Origin: Paramagnetospirillum caucaseum
GTDB lineage: Bacteria > Pseudomonadota > Alphaproteobacteria > Rhodospirillales > Magnetospirillaceae
Assembly (NCBI RefSeq): GCF_000342045.1
Contig: NZ_AONQ01000025.1
Span: 1-62,756 of the forward strand
Length of the DNA: 62,756 bases
Reading direction: 5' to 3'
Below the pieces are notes generated by a model that saw nothing but the letters and a program-made list of their open reading frames with translations, was not told the origin of the DNA and ran no database searches. This document shows positions 1-7,877 of this stretch, one piece after another. How positions within the stretch are numbered: the first letter of the stretch is position 1; each line of letters begins with the position of its first letter. The position numbers were made by a program, and so were the translations under genes.

Positions 1-334
1 AGCCAAGCACCTTCTCCACGCCAGTGTGCAGAATTTTCACGGAGACTGGCTTCTCGAGAAATAGATCGACTCCCGCAGCATAAGCCGTCTCGGCATTCTT
101 CTCACCGACCATCCCAGTTACCAGAACGATAACCGTTTTCGGATCGATCCCGTCTACACCTGCTCGGATTCGACGGGTGCATTCCAGTCCGTCCATTACA
201 TCCATCTGCCAGTCCATGAAGACGATGTCTGCCCCGCCAGCCTGGAGGGCGGAAATGGCCTCGGCACCATTGGCAGCCGAGACGATCTCCGTAATGCCGA
301 GAGCCCCTAAAACCATATGGATCAGTTCTCTCAT
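1..334 (-). pseudogene. Response regulator receiver domain, truncated at its N-terminus
   Basis: Reading leftward, the translation has the hallmarks of a CheY-like receiver: the phosphoacceptor context DIVFMDWQMDVMDG and a late FLEKPVS with the conserved lysine. The acidic pair expected just before NAQMREL is missing (the frame reads LAANAQM), so the first strand of the fold is lost. The break lies near position 345, exactly where a GGDEF coding sequence begins on the other strand. The 3' end lies outside the window. I infer a rearrangement that cut off the start of the gene; whether the rest is still translated, for example from the ATG at 334, is unknown. Confidence 0.7.
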
Positions 335-862
335 CTGGGCATTAGCCGCGAGGCCAATTTTGATCCGCTGACAGACCTGCCCAACCGCCGCCACCTCATT
401 CACAAACTTGAACGGATAATTGAGAAAGCCTCGGAGGAGCGGCGGCAGCTGGCAGTGTTGTTCGTCGATTTGGACCACTTCAAACCCGTCAACGACACTC
501 TTGGGCACCAAATCGGCGATCGGCTCCTGGTTGAGGTCGCCGTCCGCCTGAAATCTTGTGTTAGAGGTTCGGATGTTGTCGCCCGGCTTGGCGGCGACTA
601 GTTTCTGGTGGTGCTTGAAGCAGTCTCATCCCCGGAGTCCACCGCCATGGTCGCCGACAACATCATTACCGCTATCGGCCTGCCCTACACGATCGAGGAT
701 CAACAAATCGAAATTGGCGCCAGCATCGGCGTGGCGGTATTTCCAGGCGACGGCACCGATCCCGACACCTTGATCCAACAGGCGGACAAGGCAATGTACG
801 CCGCAAAGGCTAATGGACGAGGCGGGTTCAGCAACGCGACGGCTGCGGGCGCCAGCCTCTGA
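317..862 (+). pseudogene. GGDEF diguanylate cyclase domain with in-frame amber stop in the active-site motif
   Basis: The frame starts in NFDPLTDLPNRR, the usual beginning of a GGDEF domain, and continues through FVDLDHFKPVNDTLGH. At 599-601 the codon for the first glutamate of GGDEF is TAG, so the motif reads GGD-stop-F. The same frame then continues without interruption through IGASIGVAVFPGDGTD and ADKAMYAAK to the stop at 862, the normal C-terminus of the family. A single GAG to TAG change explains this. The upstream part of the original gene is missing and the 5' edge abuts the inverted receiver fragment. It is most simply a dead gene; termination would leave only a catalytically inactive N-terminal fragment. 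Confidence 0.85.
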
Positions 863-1020
863 GTATTCCTGTCCCGCCCATTGACAGAATTGGCTCAGCC
901 TCGGCAGGTTGGCCCCGGTGCTGAGGCTGACCGCTTGCCCCCATATACCCGCCATTCGGCGAGAACGGTTTCTGCGCTCCCGTTGTGCCATGAGCGGTCT
1001 CTTGTTCCAGCGACGGCGGA

Positions 1021-2421
1021 TCAGGTGCCTGTCAGGTCAGCTTCCGAGCAGACCCGGTCGCGACCGCTGCTCTTGCCTATGTAGAGGGCCTGATCCGCGC
1101 GGTTCAGCAATTGGTCGATATCGTCAGATGGTCCGAGGGTAGCGACACCTATGCTGACAGTCTGTCGCCGGCCAGTGTCGAAGTCATGATCGCGCACCGC
1201 CTGGCGGATACGTTCAGCAAGGATCAGGGCCTGATCTAGGTGGGAATCTGGGCATAGTACCACAAGTTCCTCGCCACCCCAGCGGGCAGGCAGGTCGATG
1301 GCTCGCACCGAGCGGCGAACGAGATCCGACATGGCGATCAGGACCTTGTCTCCGACCAGATGCCCGAATTCATCGTTTATCCGTTTGAAATGATCGACGT
1401 CGATCATGATCAGCGACAGCCCCTGCCCCAGGCGGCGGGCCCTGGCTAATTCGATGGGAAACTGCAGGTTCAATCGGGTCCGGTTGGGCAGGTTGGTCAG
1501 GTTGTCGGTCTGGGAGAGCCGGTCCAGTTCCTGGCTCAGCTTGCGCATCCGCCATCCCCAATAGGCCACTATTGCCAGGACGGCGATCAGGCCCAGTGCA
1601 ATCTTGATGGTCAGGGCATAGTCAATGCCGGTCTGGACTTGAATTGCGACGTGCTGGTTGATGATCTGGCCCCGTTCGGTGGGGGTGATCGTGGCGATGG
1701 CCTTGTTCAGGATATCGCGCAGCCTCGGCTGGTCGCGGAGGACGCCGATACGCAGATTGTTTGAGTAATTTGGCATCTGGCCGGCAATTTTGAGATTGAA
1801 TAGCCCTTCCTTCCGGATGGTGTAGGCCGCGACAATCAGCGAGCGCAGGGTCATCGATGCCTGCCTCGTCGAGACCATATCGATGGCCGACTTCTCACTG
1901 TCAGTGATGATTACGCGCAGATTTGGATAGTCCCGACGGATACGTTCTTCCATCGAGGTGCCGCTAGGCAGGGCGATGCTTTCCCCGCTCAGGATCGCCG
2001 GATCAATGATGAAAGGATGTTCCTCGCGGGTGATGAAGACGTTGCTGTCGGTGAACAGGGGATCGGTGAACAAGAGCCACTCGTCCCGCTTCGGAGTCTG
2101 GTTGAGAAAACTCAGCAAGGTGCACTGACCGGCTTTGGAGGTGGCGATGCTTTCATCCCAATCCGTGGTCGGCACCAACTCCAGGCTCAACCCCGCCCGG
2201 CCGGTCACCAGTCGAAGTAGGTCGGCAGCGATGCCTTGATGCTGCCCTGCCGGTGAAATAATCTCGAATGGCTCCCAGTCCGGATCAACGCAAAAACTCA
2301 CCTTTCCCAGCGAAGCCGCATAGGCGCGGTCGCTATCGGTCAACTCGGCAGCCCCCGCCGACCACGCTGCCGTGCAAAGCAGCCAGACCACAAGCCAGGT
2401 GATGGACGAGAGCGAGCGCAT
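1021..2421 (-). CDS. Membrane diguanylate cyclase with periplasmic solute-binding sensor domain
   Basis: This 466-residue protein starts with a signal peptide (about residues 1-25), followed by a type 3 periplasmic solute-binding-like domain (VSFCVDPDWEPFEI, then DPLFTDSNVF), a single membrane helix near 265-290 and a C-terminal GGDEF domain. The active site reads GGEEL (382-386), a functional variant, and an RxxD inhibitory site (RAID, 373-376) lies five residues upstream, so product inhibition is expected. The likely role is synthesis of c-di-GMP in response to an amino-acid-like ligand in the periplasm. The start codon lies 5 bases after the stop of the porin gene, which indicates one operon. 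The ligand cannot be told from the sequence. Confidence 0.9.
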   Translation of the reverse strand: MRSLSSITWLVVWLLCTAAWSAGAAELTDSDRAYAASLGKVSFCVDPDWEPFEIISPAGQHQGIAADLLRLVTGRAGLSLELVPTTDWDESIATSKAGQCTLLSFLNQTPKRDEWLLFTDPLFTDSNVFITREEHPFIIDPAILSGESIALPSGTSMEERIRRDYPNLRVIITDSEKSAIDMVSTRQASMTLRSLIVAAYTIRKEGLFNLKIAGQMPNYSNNLRIGVLRDQPRLRDILNKAIATITPTERGQIINQHVAIQVQTGIDYALTIKIALGLIAVLAIVAYWGWRMRKLSQELDRLSQTDNLTNLPNRTRLNLQFPIELARARRLGQGLSLIMIDVDHFKRINDEFGHLVGDKVLIAMSDLVRRSVRAIDLPARWGGEELVVLCPDSHLDQALILAERIRQAVRDHDFDTGRRQTVSIGVATLGPSDDIDQLLNRADQALYIGKSSGRDRVCSEADLTGT

Positions 2422-2426
2422 GGGCG

Positions 2427-3788
2427 TCAGTATCCGTATTTCACCACGCCCAGCACCCGCGAGGCGGTTCCGGTTCCGGTTGGGCTGGCGGTGAATGCCT
2501 CGTAGCCATATTCGATGCCGACATCCATGGGGGCGATTGGGCTGTAGACGATATTGCCATGGACCGAAGCCAGGCTGCGAATGCCCAAGCCATTGGTGCC
2601 GATATTCCGGCTGGCGTTGGCAAATTGGTCATAGCCGACCGCTAGGGTCGAGCGCAGCTTCGGATTCCAATAATGCTTGTAAGCCAAGGAACCGCCAAAG
2701 GCATCGAAGGTCTGAAACGACCTGTTGACTACGGCTGCGGAAAGCCCGGTCCCCTGGTTGAGGGCGCCTCCCACGCCGGTTCCATCCACCGTCTGAAGGG
2801 TCAGGATGTCGTCACCGAAGGTCTTGATACTCACGCCGCCGAGAAAGCCCCAGACGATCTGGTCGGCCTTGTCGCCAGTCCCGGTGTCTGACCGCAGATA
2901 GCGGACCATGCCGCCAAGCGCATAATGCCCCCAAGATTGCCCGGCCGTGTATTTGAGCACAAGATCCGGAGCGGTATTGATCGCCGAAGGGGCGGAATAG
3001 TCGGACGTCGGCACTTCGGCGGCCATGTCCAATTTGTCCCGATCGCCGGTCTGAATGGAATATCGAACCTGGGGACGGCGCAGCCAGCTGTAACCGACCG
3101 ATCCCCCCGCCGATAGCAGGTCCGGCAGGCTGTCCATGTCCATGAAAGTTGACCAGGTCTGCCCGGCCAGCCAATCGGCATTGGCGATATACGCATGACG
3201 AAGCCTGAATGTGGGCGAAGCATCTGTCCCCAGATCGAATTCAAGGAACGATTTCATGTCACCGATTTCGGTGTGGCTCAACGTCCCGAAATTAAACCGC
3301 GAACCCGAAATGGATCCGTTCAGAGCGCCATTGCGGTTTGCTTTCGCAGTGCCGCGGGCCGGGATGGCGGTGGCGTCGTCCGTTCGTCCTCCCTGGGTCG
3401 ATTGAACGTCATCCCAAACCTCGGCACGGATAGCTCCTCCAAACTTGACGGCGGTGCTGGTCCCAGGGACCGGGATGTAGCCTTTCGGCCAGGCTGGCTG
3501 CTCCTGTGCTTCGGGGGACGCCGGAGCGGCGGTGTTTGTAGGATGGGTGGACTGGGCGGCTGACGAAGTCGCGGTGGAGACTGTTGTATTCGGGGAGCGA
3601 GGGGCAGGTTGGCCGCGTTCTGCCTGCAGCTGTACCTGGATGCGGGATAGGGATTCCTGCAACAACCGAACCTGATCTTCCAAATCAGAAATTCGGTCTG
3701 CCTTTACCGGTTCTGCATGAATTCCAATTGCGGTTGCAAGCATCAGTATGGAGAGTTTCCGCACCTGCGCCAAAGACAGAAGCCGCAT
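2427..3788 (-). CDS. DcaP-like outer membrane porin
   Basis: The 453-residue product has an N-terminal signal sequence, then a short coiled coil (ISDLEDQVRLLQESLSRIQ) and a Pro/Thr/Ala-rich linker, followed by a long domain of alternating residues typical of beta strands, ending in VVKYGY with a terminal aromatic. This is the layout of DcaP-type trimeric porins, which take up anionic solutes through the outer membrane. It is the first gene of a two-gene operon with the sensory diguanylate cyclase, which suggests that the cyclase senses something the porin lets in. The substrate is not determinable here. Confidence 0.85.
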   Translation of the reverse strand: MRLLSLAQVRKLSILMLATAIGIHAEPVKADRISDLEDQVRLLQESLSRIQVQLQAERGQPAPRSPNTTVSTATSSAAQSTHPTNTAAPASPEAQEQPAWPKGYIPVPGTSTAVKFGGAIRAEVWDDVQSTQGGRTDDATAIPARGTAKANRNGALNGSISGSRFNFGTLSHTEIGDMKSFLEFDLGTDASPTFRLRHAYIANADWLAGQTWSTFMDMDSLPDLLSAGGSVGYSWLRRPQVRYSIQTGDRDKLDMAAEVPTSDYSAPSAINTAPDLVLKYTAGQSWGHYALGGMVRYLRSDTGTGDKADQIVWGFLGGVSIKTFGDDILTLQTVDGTGVGGALNQGTGLSAAVVNRSFQTFDAFGGSLAYKHYWNPKLRSTLAVGYDQFANASRNIGTNGLGIRSLASVHGNIVYSPIAPMDVGIEYGYEAFTASPTGTGTASRVLGVVKYGY

Positions 3789-3930
3789 TTTTTCACCCCA
3801 TGGCCGCTACCGCCCATAGCTCAGGCAGCACTTGCGCTTGAGGAGGTGCCATACTTTGGTGTGGAGGCATATAAACAAAATGTAACAATCTTTTCGGCTG
3901 CCCTCATTGTTATACCTCTAAAGGGCAAGA

Positions 3931-3947
3931 GTCACCTTGTCGGTGAC
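3931..3947. promoter_or_regulatory. Perfect 6-bp inverted repeat upstream of ohr
   Basis: GTCACC and GGTGAC are separated by 5 bases, ending 34 bases before the ohr start codon and lying in the divergent porin/ohr intergenic region (3789-3981). The position would suit a regulator-binding site, but it does not match an OhrR operator that I can recall, and a 6-bp palindrome can arise by chance. No clear sigma-70 promoter was assigned. Confidence 0.25.
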
Positions 3948-3981
3948 GTCTCATGTGCCGCACAACCCAGGAGAACTAAGC

Positions 3982-4410
3982 ATGGTGACGAAGTTGGAAA
4001 AGATTCTCTATACCGCGAAGGCCCACACAACCGGCGGCCGTGACGGCCGCTCGGTCAGCGATGACGGTCTGCTCAACGTCAAGCTAAGCCCCCCCAAGGC
4101 TATGGGCGGCGCCGGTGACGCCACCAATCCCGAGCAACTATTCGCCGCCGGTTATTCCGCCTGCTTTATGGGGGCGCTCAAGTTCGTCGCCGGCGGTAAG
4201 AAGATCCCCGTGCCCACCGACGCTGCCATCGACGCCAGCGTGTCCATCGGTCCCATTCCACAAGGGTTCGGCATCTCCGCGCAGTTGGTTATCAGCCTGC
4301 CAGGCATGGACCGCCAAGTCGCCCAGGAACTGTTGGAGGCGGCTCACCAAGTCTGCCCCTATTCCAACGCCACTCGCGGTAACATCGACGTCGTACTTAT
4401 CCTCGCCTAA
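3982..4410 (+). CDS. ohr: Organic hydroperoxide resistance protein (OsmC/Ohr family)
   Basis: A 142-residue Ohr with the two reactive cysteines at exactly the canonical positions, Cys61 (YSACFMGAL) and Cys125 (QVCPYSNATRGN). Ohr is a thiol peroxidase that reduces organic and fatty acid hydroperoxides, recycled through lipoylated proteins. The ATG at 3982 is chosen because AGGAG lies just upstream and the length matches the family; an upstream in-frame start at 3937 would add 15 residues with no family counterpart. The gene stands alone and is divergent from the porin operon; no ohrR-like regulator gene is nearby. Confidence 0.95.
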   Translation: MVTKLEKILYTAKAHTTGGRDGRSVSDDGLLNVKLSPPKAMGGAGDATNPEQLFAAGYSACFMGALKFVAGGKKIPVPTDAAIDASVSIGPIPQGFGISAQLVISLPGMDRQVAQELLEAAHQVCPYSNATRGNIDVVLILA

Positions 4411-4431
4411 TCCAGAGTTAGGCGGGCGGTG

Positions 4432-4459
4432 GGGCGGTGTGCAACACAACTCACCGCCC
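4432..4459 (+). terminator. Hairpin after ohr, weak terminator candidate
   Basis: GGGCGGTG and CACCGCCC form an 8-bp GC-rich stem with a 12-base loop, 22 bases after the ohr stop. There is no T-run downstream, so it may be only a Rho-dependent or RNA-stabilising structure. A second GGGCGGTG copy starts at 4424. Confidence 0.4.
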
Positions 4460-4648
4460 TGCCATACGTTCACTGATCGGGGGAGCGGTTGGGCAGAGGC
4501 CAAATGTCTTATGTGGGTCACAAAGGGCCGGTTGGGTGGGGCGCGGTGGGTGGCCGCTGTGCCCCCGGCAGCCGCCAGTCATCGGCAACGTCTGCCATGC
4601 CGACTGTGGATCATGTCCGGCACTTCGAGACCGACGCCAGGAAGAAGC

Positions 4649-4753
4649 TCAACGTGCCACCCCGAACATCTCCCGCTGCTGGTTCCATTCCACCGGCATG
4701 TCGTCCATCAGGTCGGCCAGTTGCACGGCCCGCATCTGCCGGTCGCCGGGCAT
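4649..4753 (-). pseudogene. C-terminal relic of a second copy of the HTH gene found at 5407-5811
   Basis: A 34-codon stretch reads QLADLMDDMPVEWNQQRE and ends at a stop, nearly matching the last part of the HTH protein at 5407-5811 (QLANLMDDMPVEWDRQRE). Only the C-terminal part is present. It begins 20 bases after the stop of the 55-residue gene upstream on the same strand. I read it as the leftover of an earlier, related recombinase module at the same place. It retains an ATG at 4753, so a mini-protein could still be made. Confidence 0.65.
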
Positions 4754-4773
4754 GGCTTACACCCCGGCCGCCT

Positions 4774-4941
4774 TCACGCCGCGCGGGCGAGACGCTGCCT
4801 GACCTCCCTGACGAGGGTCCGCACATGATCGACGGAAAGGCGATCCCGCCGCAGAAAGGCATGCATGGTTGGATCGTCGAGGAGATCGTCCAGCGACGGC
4901 TCCCATATCCACCGATCAAGCCCGAAGTCTTGCGCCCGCAT
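4774..4941 (-). CDS. Small 55-residue protein of unknown function
   Basis: The ATG at 4941 is preceded by a strong purine-rich site (GGGAGGGGC) and opens a 55-codon frame containing LDRWIWEPSLDDLL and ending in VRQRLARAA. It is probably helical and acidic in the middle, basic at the end. It lies at the far end of the leftward lysogeny module, after the 81-residue gene. I do not recognise the family; the good ribosome-binding site and lack of competing frames are the main support. Confidence 0.55.
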   Translation of the reverse strand: MRAQDFGLDRWIWEPSLDDLLDDPTMHAFLRRDRLSVDHVRTLVREVRQRLARAA

Positions 4942-5066
4942 TTGCCCCTCCCAAGGTCTGCTATTCTTGACGACGGCTGATGTCTACACCGCATCCGCCC
5001 GCTCGTCCGTGAACATTTGCACACAATTACTACCCAGCCGACAAAGCCAGGATGGCCAAGCACAAT

Positions 5067-5312
5067 TCAGTTTTCGGCCTTCGGCACGGACCCCAGACGC
5101 TGCAGAAATTCAGGCTCGTCGTAATCGCCCATTTCAGGGTCGGCGGTCTGACGGACGACATCCACGCCGGCAACGCTGCCACCCTCCATCATGCGGCTGG
5201 CGCGTTGCAGGGCCTGTGGCTCGGTCTTGTAGGAAATGGGGGGCTGAGGTTTCAGTCCACCCCTTTTGCCGAGGATGTACGGCTGGCAGATGAACAAGGT
5301 TTCGAGGGCCAT
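5067..5312 (-). CDS. Conserved small phage-associated protein
   Basis: The 81-residue product begins MALETLFICQPYILGKRGG and contains PQALQRASRMMEGGSVAGV and DYDEPEFLQRLGSVP. The arrangement resembles a small hypothetical protein often found near recombinase modules in alphaproteobacteria; it may fold as a compact alpha/beta domain that processes or pairs with other small module proteins, but no function is known. It follows the HTH gene in the same direction with a gap of about 95 bases. Confidence 0.7.
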   Translation of the reverse strand: MALETLFICQPYILGKRGGLKPQPPISYKTEPQALQRASRMMEGGSVAGVDVVRQTADPEMGDYDEPEFLQRLGSVPKAEN

Positions 5313-5406
5313 GGCGGTATTCCTGCGGCAAGGGCGACTACCGCAGGGTGTTTCTATTTCGTTCTTTTGTCAATATGCATGGTCGCGCCGGGATTCGCGC
5401 CCCCGG

Positions 5407-5811
5407 TCACCGCGCCGTGATCCCGTACCTTTCCCGCTGCCGGTCCCATTCCACCGGCATGTCGTCCATCAGGTTGGCAAGCTGGATTGTCCGCGGCTGG
5501 CGTCCATCGAGGATGGTTTCGACGATGTCGGGGGCCAGCAAGGTCAGGCGGTAGATGCGGGTCAGGTAAGACGGATTGATCTTCTCGGCTTCGGACAATT
5601 CGTTCAGGGATGCCACCTTCCCGGATTCAAGCATGCGCTTCCAGCGGTGGGCACGGGCCAGCGCCTTCAGCAGCGTGTCGTCGGGGGTGGGTTTGGCGCG
5701 CACCGGCACGCCGTCGCCCTCAGGCACGATCACCAGCTTGCGGCCGCCATATCGCCGCAGAGTCAGCGGCACACGGATGGTCAGGGTGTCGATCCGGATG
5801 TCGGCGGTCAT
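5407..5811 (-). CDS. HTH protein linked to the serine recombinase
   Basis: This 134-residue protein has a central helix-turn-helix-like stretch (VASLNELSEAEKINPSYLTR, about residues 65-85) resembling the KorB/ParB-type DNA-binding helix pair, then a C-terminal QLANLMDDMPVEWDRQR. Its ATG overlaps the stop of the recombinase (ATGA), so the two are translationally coupled. Such proteins accompany large serine recombinases in alphaproteobacteria and may act as accessory DNA-binding or directionality factors; this last point is inference. A second partial copy lies at 4649-4753. Confidence 0.75.
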   Translation of the reverse strand: MTADIRIDTLTIRVPLTLRRYGGRKLVIVPEGDGVPVRAKPTPDDTLLKALARAHRWKRMLESGKVASLNELSEAEKINPSYLTRIYRLTLLAPDIVETILDGRQPRTIQLANLMDDMPVEWDRQRERYGITAR

Positions 5812-7148
5812 GCCGCGCTCCTGTCGCCAGTCTGGGCGGTGATGTCGGCGATGACGCTGGCCAACCCCTCGGCGCGGAGGCGGACCTCGGCGCCGTCGGG
5901 GGTGATGGACACTTTCTCGACCAGAAGCTGGAGGATGCGGGCCTGCTCGGCCGGGAACAACTCGTCCCAGAGTGCCTCGAAGCGGTCGAGGGCGGCGTGC
6001 AGATCGGCCGGGGCCATGGTTGGTGCCATCCGTTCGGCCCGCGCCCGGATCTCGGGGGCGCGCAACAATGCCCGGACCTGTCCGATGACGGCCGCCTCGA
6101 TCTCACCGGCGGCAATGCTGCGGACCGGGCAGGACTCGTGGCCGGAATGGATCGCCTTCATGCAGGTATAGTACCGGTACAGCCGCCCCTTCTTGCGGGT
6201 ATGGCTCGGCGTCATGGCCCGGCCACAATGGGCGCATTGGATCAGCCCCTTCAGCGGAGCCGGGGTCGAAGATCGCACCGCGTTGGCCCGCTTGCGGGGA
6301 GCATTATCGGTCTTCACCGCCATCACCTTGTCCCAGGTGGCCCGATCGATGATGGCAGGATGCTCACCGGCATGGACTTCGCCCTTGTGGACGGCCTCGC
6401 CGAGATAGACCCGGTTGTCGAGCAGCTTGTAGAGGAAGTTCTTGGTGATGGGCGCGCCGTCGCGGTGCTTGCCGTCCTGGGTGGTCCAGGACTTGGTATG
6501 GTGACCGGCGGCGTTGAGTTCCTTCACCAGCAGGGTGGCGGAGCCGACCTTGAGGAAGCGGTCGAAGATGTGGCGGACCAGATCGGCCTCTGGCGGGTTG
6601 ACCACCAGCTTGCGGGCGACGACGTCGTAGCCGAGCGGCGGCACCCCACCCATCCACATGCCCTTGCGGCGGGAGGCGGCGAATTTATCGCGGATGCGCT
6701 CGCCGATCACCTCGCGCTCGAACTGGGCGAAGCTGAGCAGGATGTTCAGCGTCAACCGCCCCATGGACGTGGTGGTGTTGAACGACTGCGTTACCGACAC
6801 GAAGGTGACGGCGTTTCGGTCGAACACCTCGACCAGCTTGGAGAAATCCATCAGCGAGCGCGACAGGCGGTCGATCTTGTAGACCACCACCACGTCGATC
6901 AGCCCGGACTCGATGTCGGCCAGCAGACGCTTCAGGGCGGGACGTTCCAGGTTACCGCCGGAGAAGCCTCCATCATCATAGTGATCGGGAACCGGGACCC
7001 AGCCCTCGGCCTTCTGGCTGGTGATGTAGGCATCACAGGATTCCCGCTGGGCGTCGAGGCTGTTGAATTCCATCTCCAGCCCCTCTTCCGAGGACTTGCG
7101 GGTGTAGATGGCGCAGCGGACCTTGCGGATAGGCTTGGGCGGGTTCAT
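5808..7148 (-). CDS. Large serine recombinase (phage integrase)
   Basis: A 446-residue recombinase. The resolvase domain occupies about residues 10-155, with the catalytic serine in YTRKS (Ser19) and the conserved VYKIDRLSRSLMDF and LLSFAQFEREVIGERIRDK segments. A recombinase DNA-binding domain follows, then a zinc ribbon with CAHCGRAM and YYTC. It is expected to catalyse integration and, with a partner, excision of the prophage. The ATG at 7148 is chosen because it overlaps the stop of the DUF2924 gene (ATGA); the upstream in-frame extension lies within that gene. No tyrosine integrase exists in the window, so this is the only candidate integrase. Confidence 0.92.
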   Translation of the reverse strand: MNPPKPIRKVRCAIYTRKSSEEGLEMEFNSLDAQRESCDAYITSQKAEGWVPVPDHYDDGGFSGGNLERPALKRLLADIESGLIDVVVVYKIDRLSRSLMDFSKLVEVFDRNAVTFVSVTQSFNTTTSMGRLTLNILLSFAQFEREVIGERIRDKFAASRRKGMWMGGVPPLGYDVVARKLVVNPPEADLVRHIFDRFLKVGSATLLVKELNAAGHHTKSWTTQDGKHRDGAPITKNFLYKLLDNRVYLGEAVHKGEVHAGEHPAIIDRATWDKVMAVKTDNAPRKRANAVRSSTPAPLKGLIQCAHCGRAMTPSHTRKKGRLYRYYTCMKAIHSGHESCPVRSIAAGEIEAAVIGQVRALLRAPEIRARAERMAPTMAPADLHAALDRFEALWDELFPAEQARILQLLVEKVSITPDGAEVRLRAEGLASVIADITAQTGDRSAA

Positions 7149-7594
7149 CGGCTGGCCTCCAGCTTGCCGTGTTTCCGAAGTCCGAAAAACAACGGCCCGT
7201 TCCAGCGGGTGCCGGTAATGGCGCGGGCCACCGCCGACAGGCTCTGGTAGCGGCGGCCCTGCCATTCGAAGCCATCGGCCAGTGCGGTCACCTCCTGCAG
7301 CACGCCTTGCCATTCCCGGATCAGCTTGGTGCCGACGATGGGGGCTGTCATGTCCTTGGGTTTGGGCTTCTTCTTGCCGTCCAACTCATCGACCAGATCG
7401 TCGAGGCGGCGTTCGGCCTGGGCCGACAACCCGCCAAAAGCCAGTTCCTGGATCCGGTAGGCCAGTCGCTTGACCAGGAAGGTGCGGTTGTAGGGCGGCG
7501 GCTCGGTGCCGGTCAGCTCCCGCCACATCGCCTTCAACTTGGGCGTCGGCAGGGTCGGCAATTCGGCCACCTGGGAAAGGATCGCGGTTGTCAT
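7145..7594 (-). CDS. DUF2924 family protein
   Basis: The 149-residue product matches DUF2924 in its N-terminal LPTPKLKAMWRELTG and RTFLVKRLAYRIQEL and in the C-terminal EWQGRRYQSLSAVARAITG-type stretch with WNGPLFFGL, a small DNA-binding-like module also seen in recombinase-associated proteins. Members are regularly encoded just upstream of large serine recombinases and are thought to help them, although the exact role is unknown. Stop-start overlaps (ATGA) on both sides tie it to the 67-residue gene upstream and to the recombinase downstream. Confidence 0.85.
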   Translation of the reverse strand: MTTAILSQVAELPTLPTPKLKAMWRELTGTEPPPYNRTFLVKRLAYRIQELAFGGLSAQAERRLDDLVDELDGKKKPKPKDMTAPIVGTKLIREWQGVLQEVTALADGFEWQGRRYQSLSAVARAITGTRWNGPLFFGLRKHGKLEASR

Positions 7595-7794
7595 TTACGG
7601 GGTCTCCTGCAATTGCGGTCAGACCCATGGACGCTCTGGTTGGCGGTGAAGTCGACGGAACAGTCTCCGGCGTCAGCAGATAAACGAGTGGACTTCCGCG
7701 CCATCAGGCGCATGGCCCCGGTCGCCAGAATCTCGGCGATTTCGTCGAGGCGTTCGGCGGCGGTCATGTGGTCGGGATGGAGGGCGATGGACAT
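7591..7794 (-). CDS. Small recombinase-module protein
   Basis: A 67-residue protein starting MSIALHPDHMTAAERLDEI and containing LMARKSTRLSADAGDCSVDF. Short proteins with this layout precede DUF2924/recombinase pairs in many alphaproteobacteria; function unknown. The ATG at 7794 is preferred over the upstream GTG/ATG frame starts because the family pattern begins here. Its stop overlaps the DUF2924 start. It is the first gene of the leftward operon served by the promoter at 7849-7877. Confidence 0.7.
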   Translation of the reverse strand: MSIALHPDHMTAAERLDEIAEILATGAMRLMARKSTRLSADAGDCSVDFTANQSVHGSDRNCRRPRK

Positions 7795-7848
7795 GGGGCA
7801 TACCGGGAATGAGGAACGATTAGTGATCATTCCCTTATGACTCGCCGA

Positions 7849-7877
7849 TATGTATTCGGACTATTCCTAATTGTCAA
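7849..7877 (-). promoter_or_regulatory. Promoter of the recombinase operon with operator in the spacer
   Basis: On the minus strand TTGACA (7877-7872) is followed after 17 bases by TACATA (7854-7849). The spacer contains TTAGGAATAGTCC, which shares the pattern TTAGGA-N4-TCC with the repressor's own promoter. The site overlaps the last codons of the repressor gene and points toward the 7794 start. Repression of integrase by the S24 repressor is the simple reading. Confidence 0.65.

Noticed and set aside
596-604. Recoded amber codon (readthrough or special amino acid)
   Set aside because: The codon is TAG, not TGA, no special context is seen, and the gene is also truncated upstream; a simple nonsense mutation is enough.
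3937-3981. Upstream start for ohr
   Set aside because: It would add 15 residues without family match, and AGGAG is placed for the ATG at 3982, which puts the cysteines at 61 and 125.
4411-4650. Attachment site attL next to ohr
   Set aside because: No shared direct repeat with the region after 53492 was found by eye; a comparison with an unoccupied site is needed.
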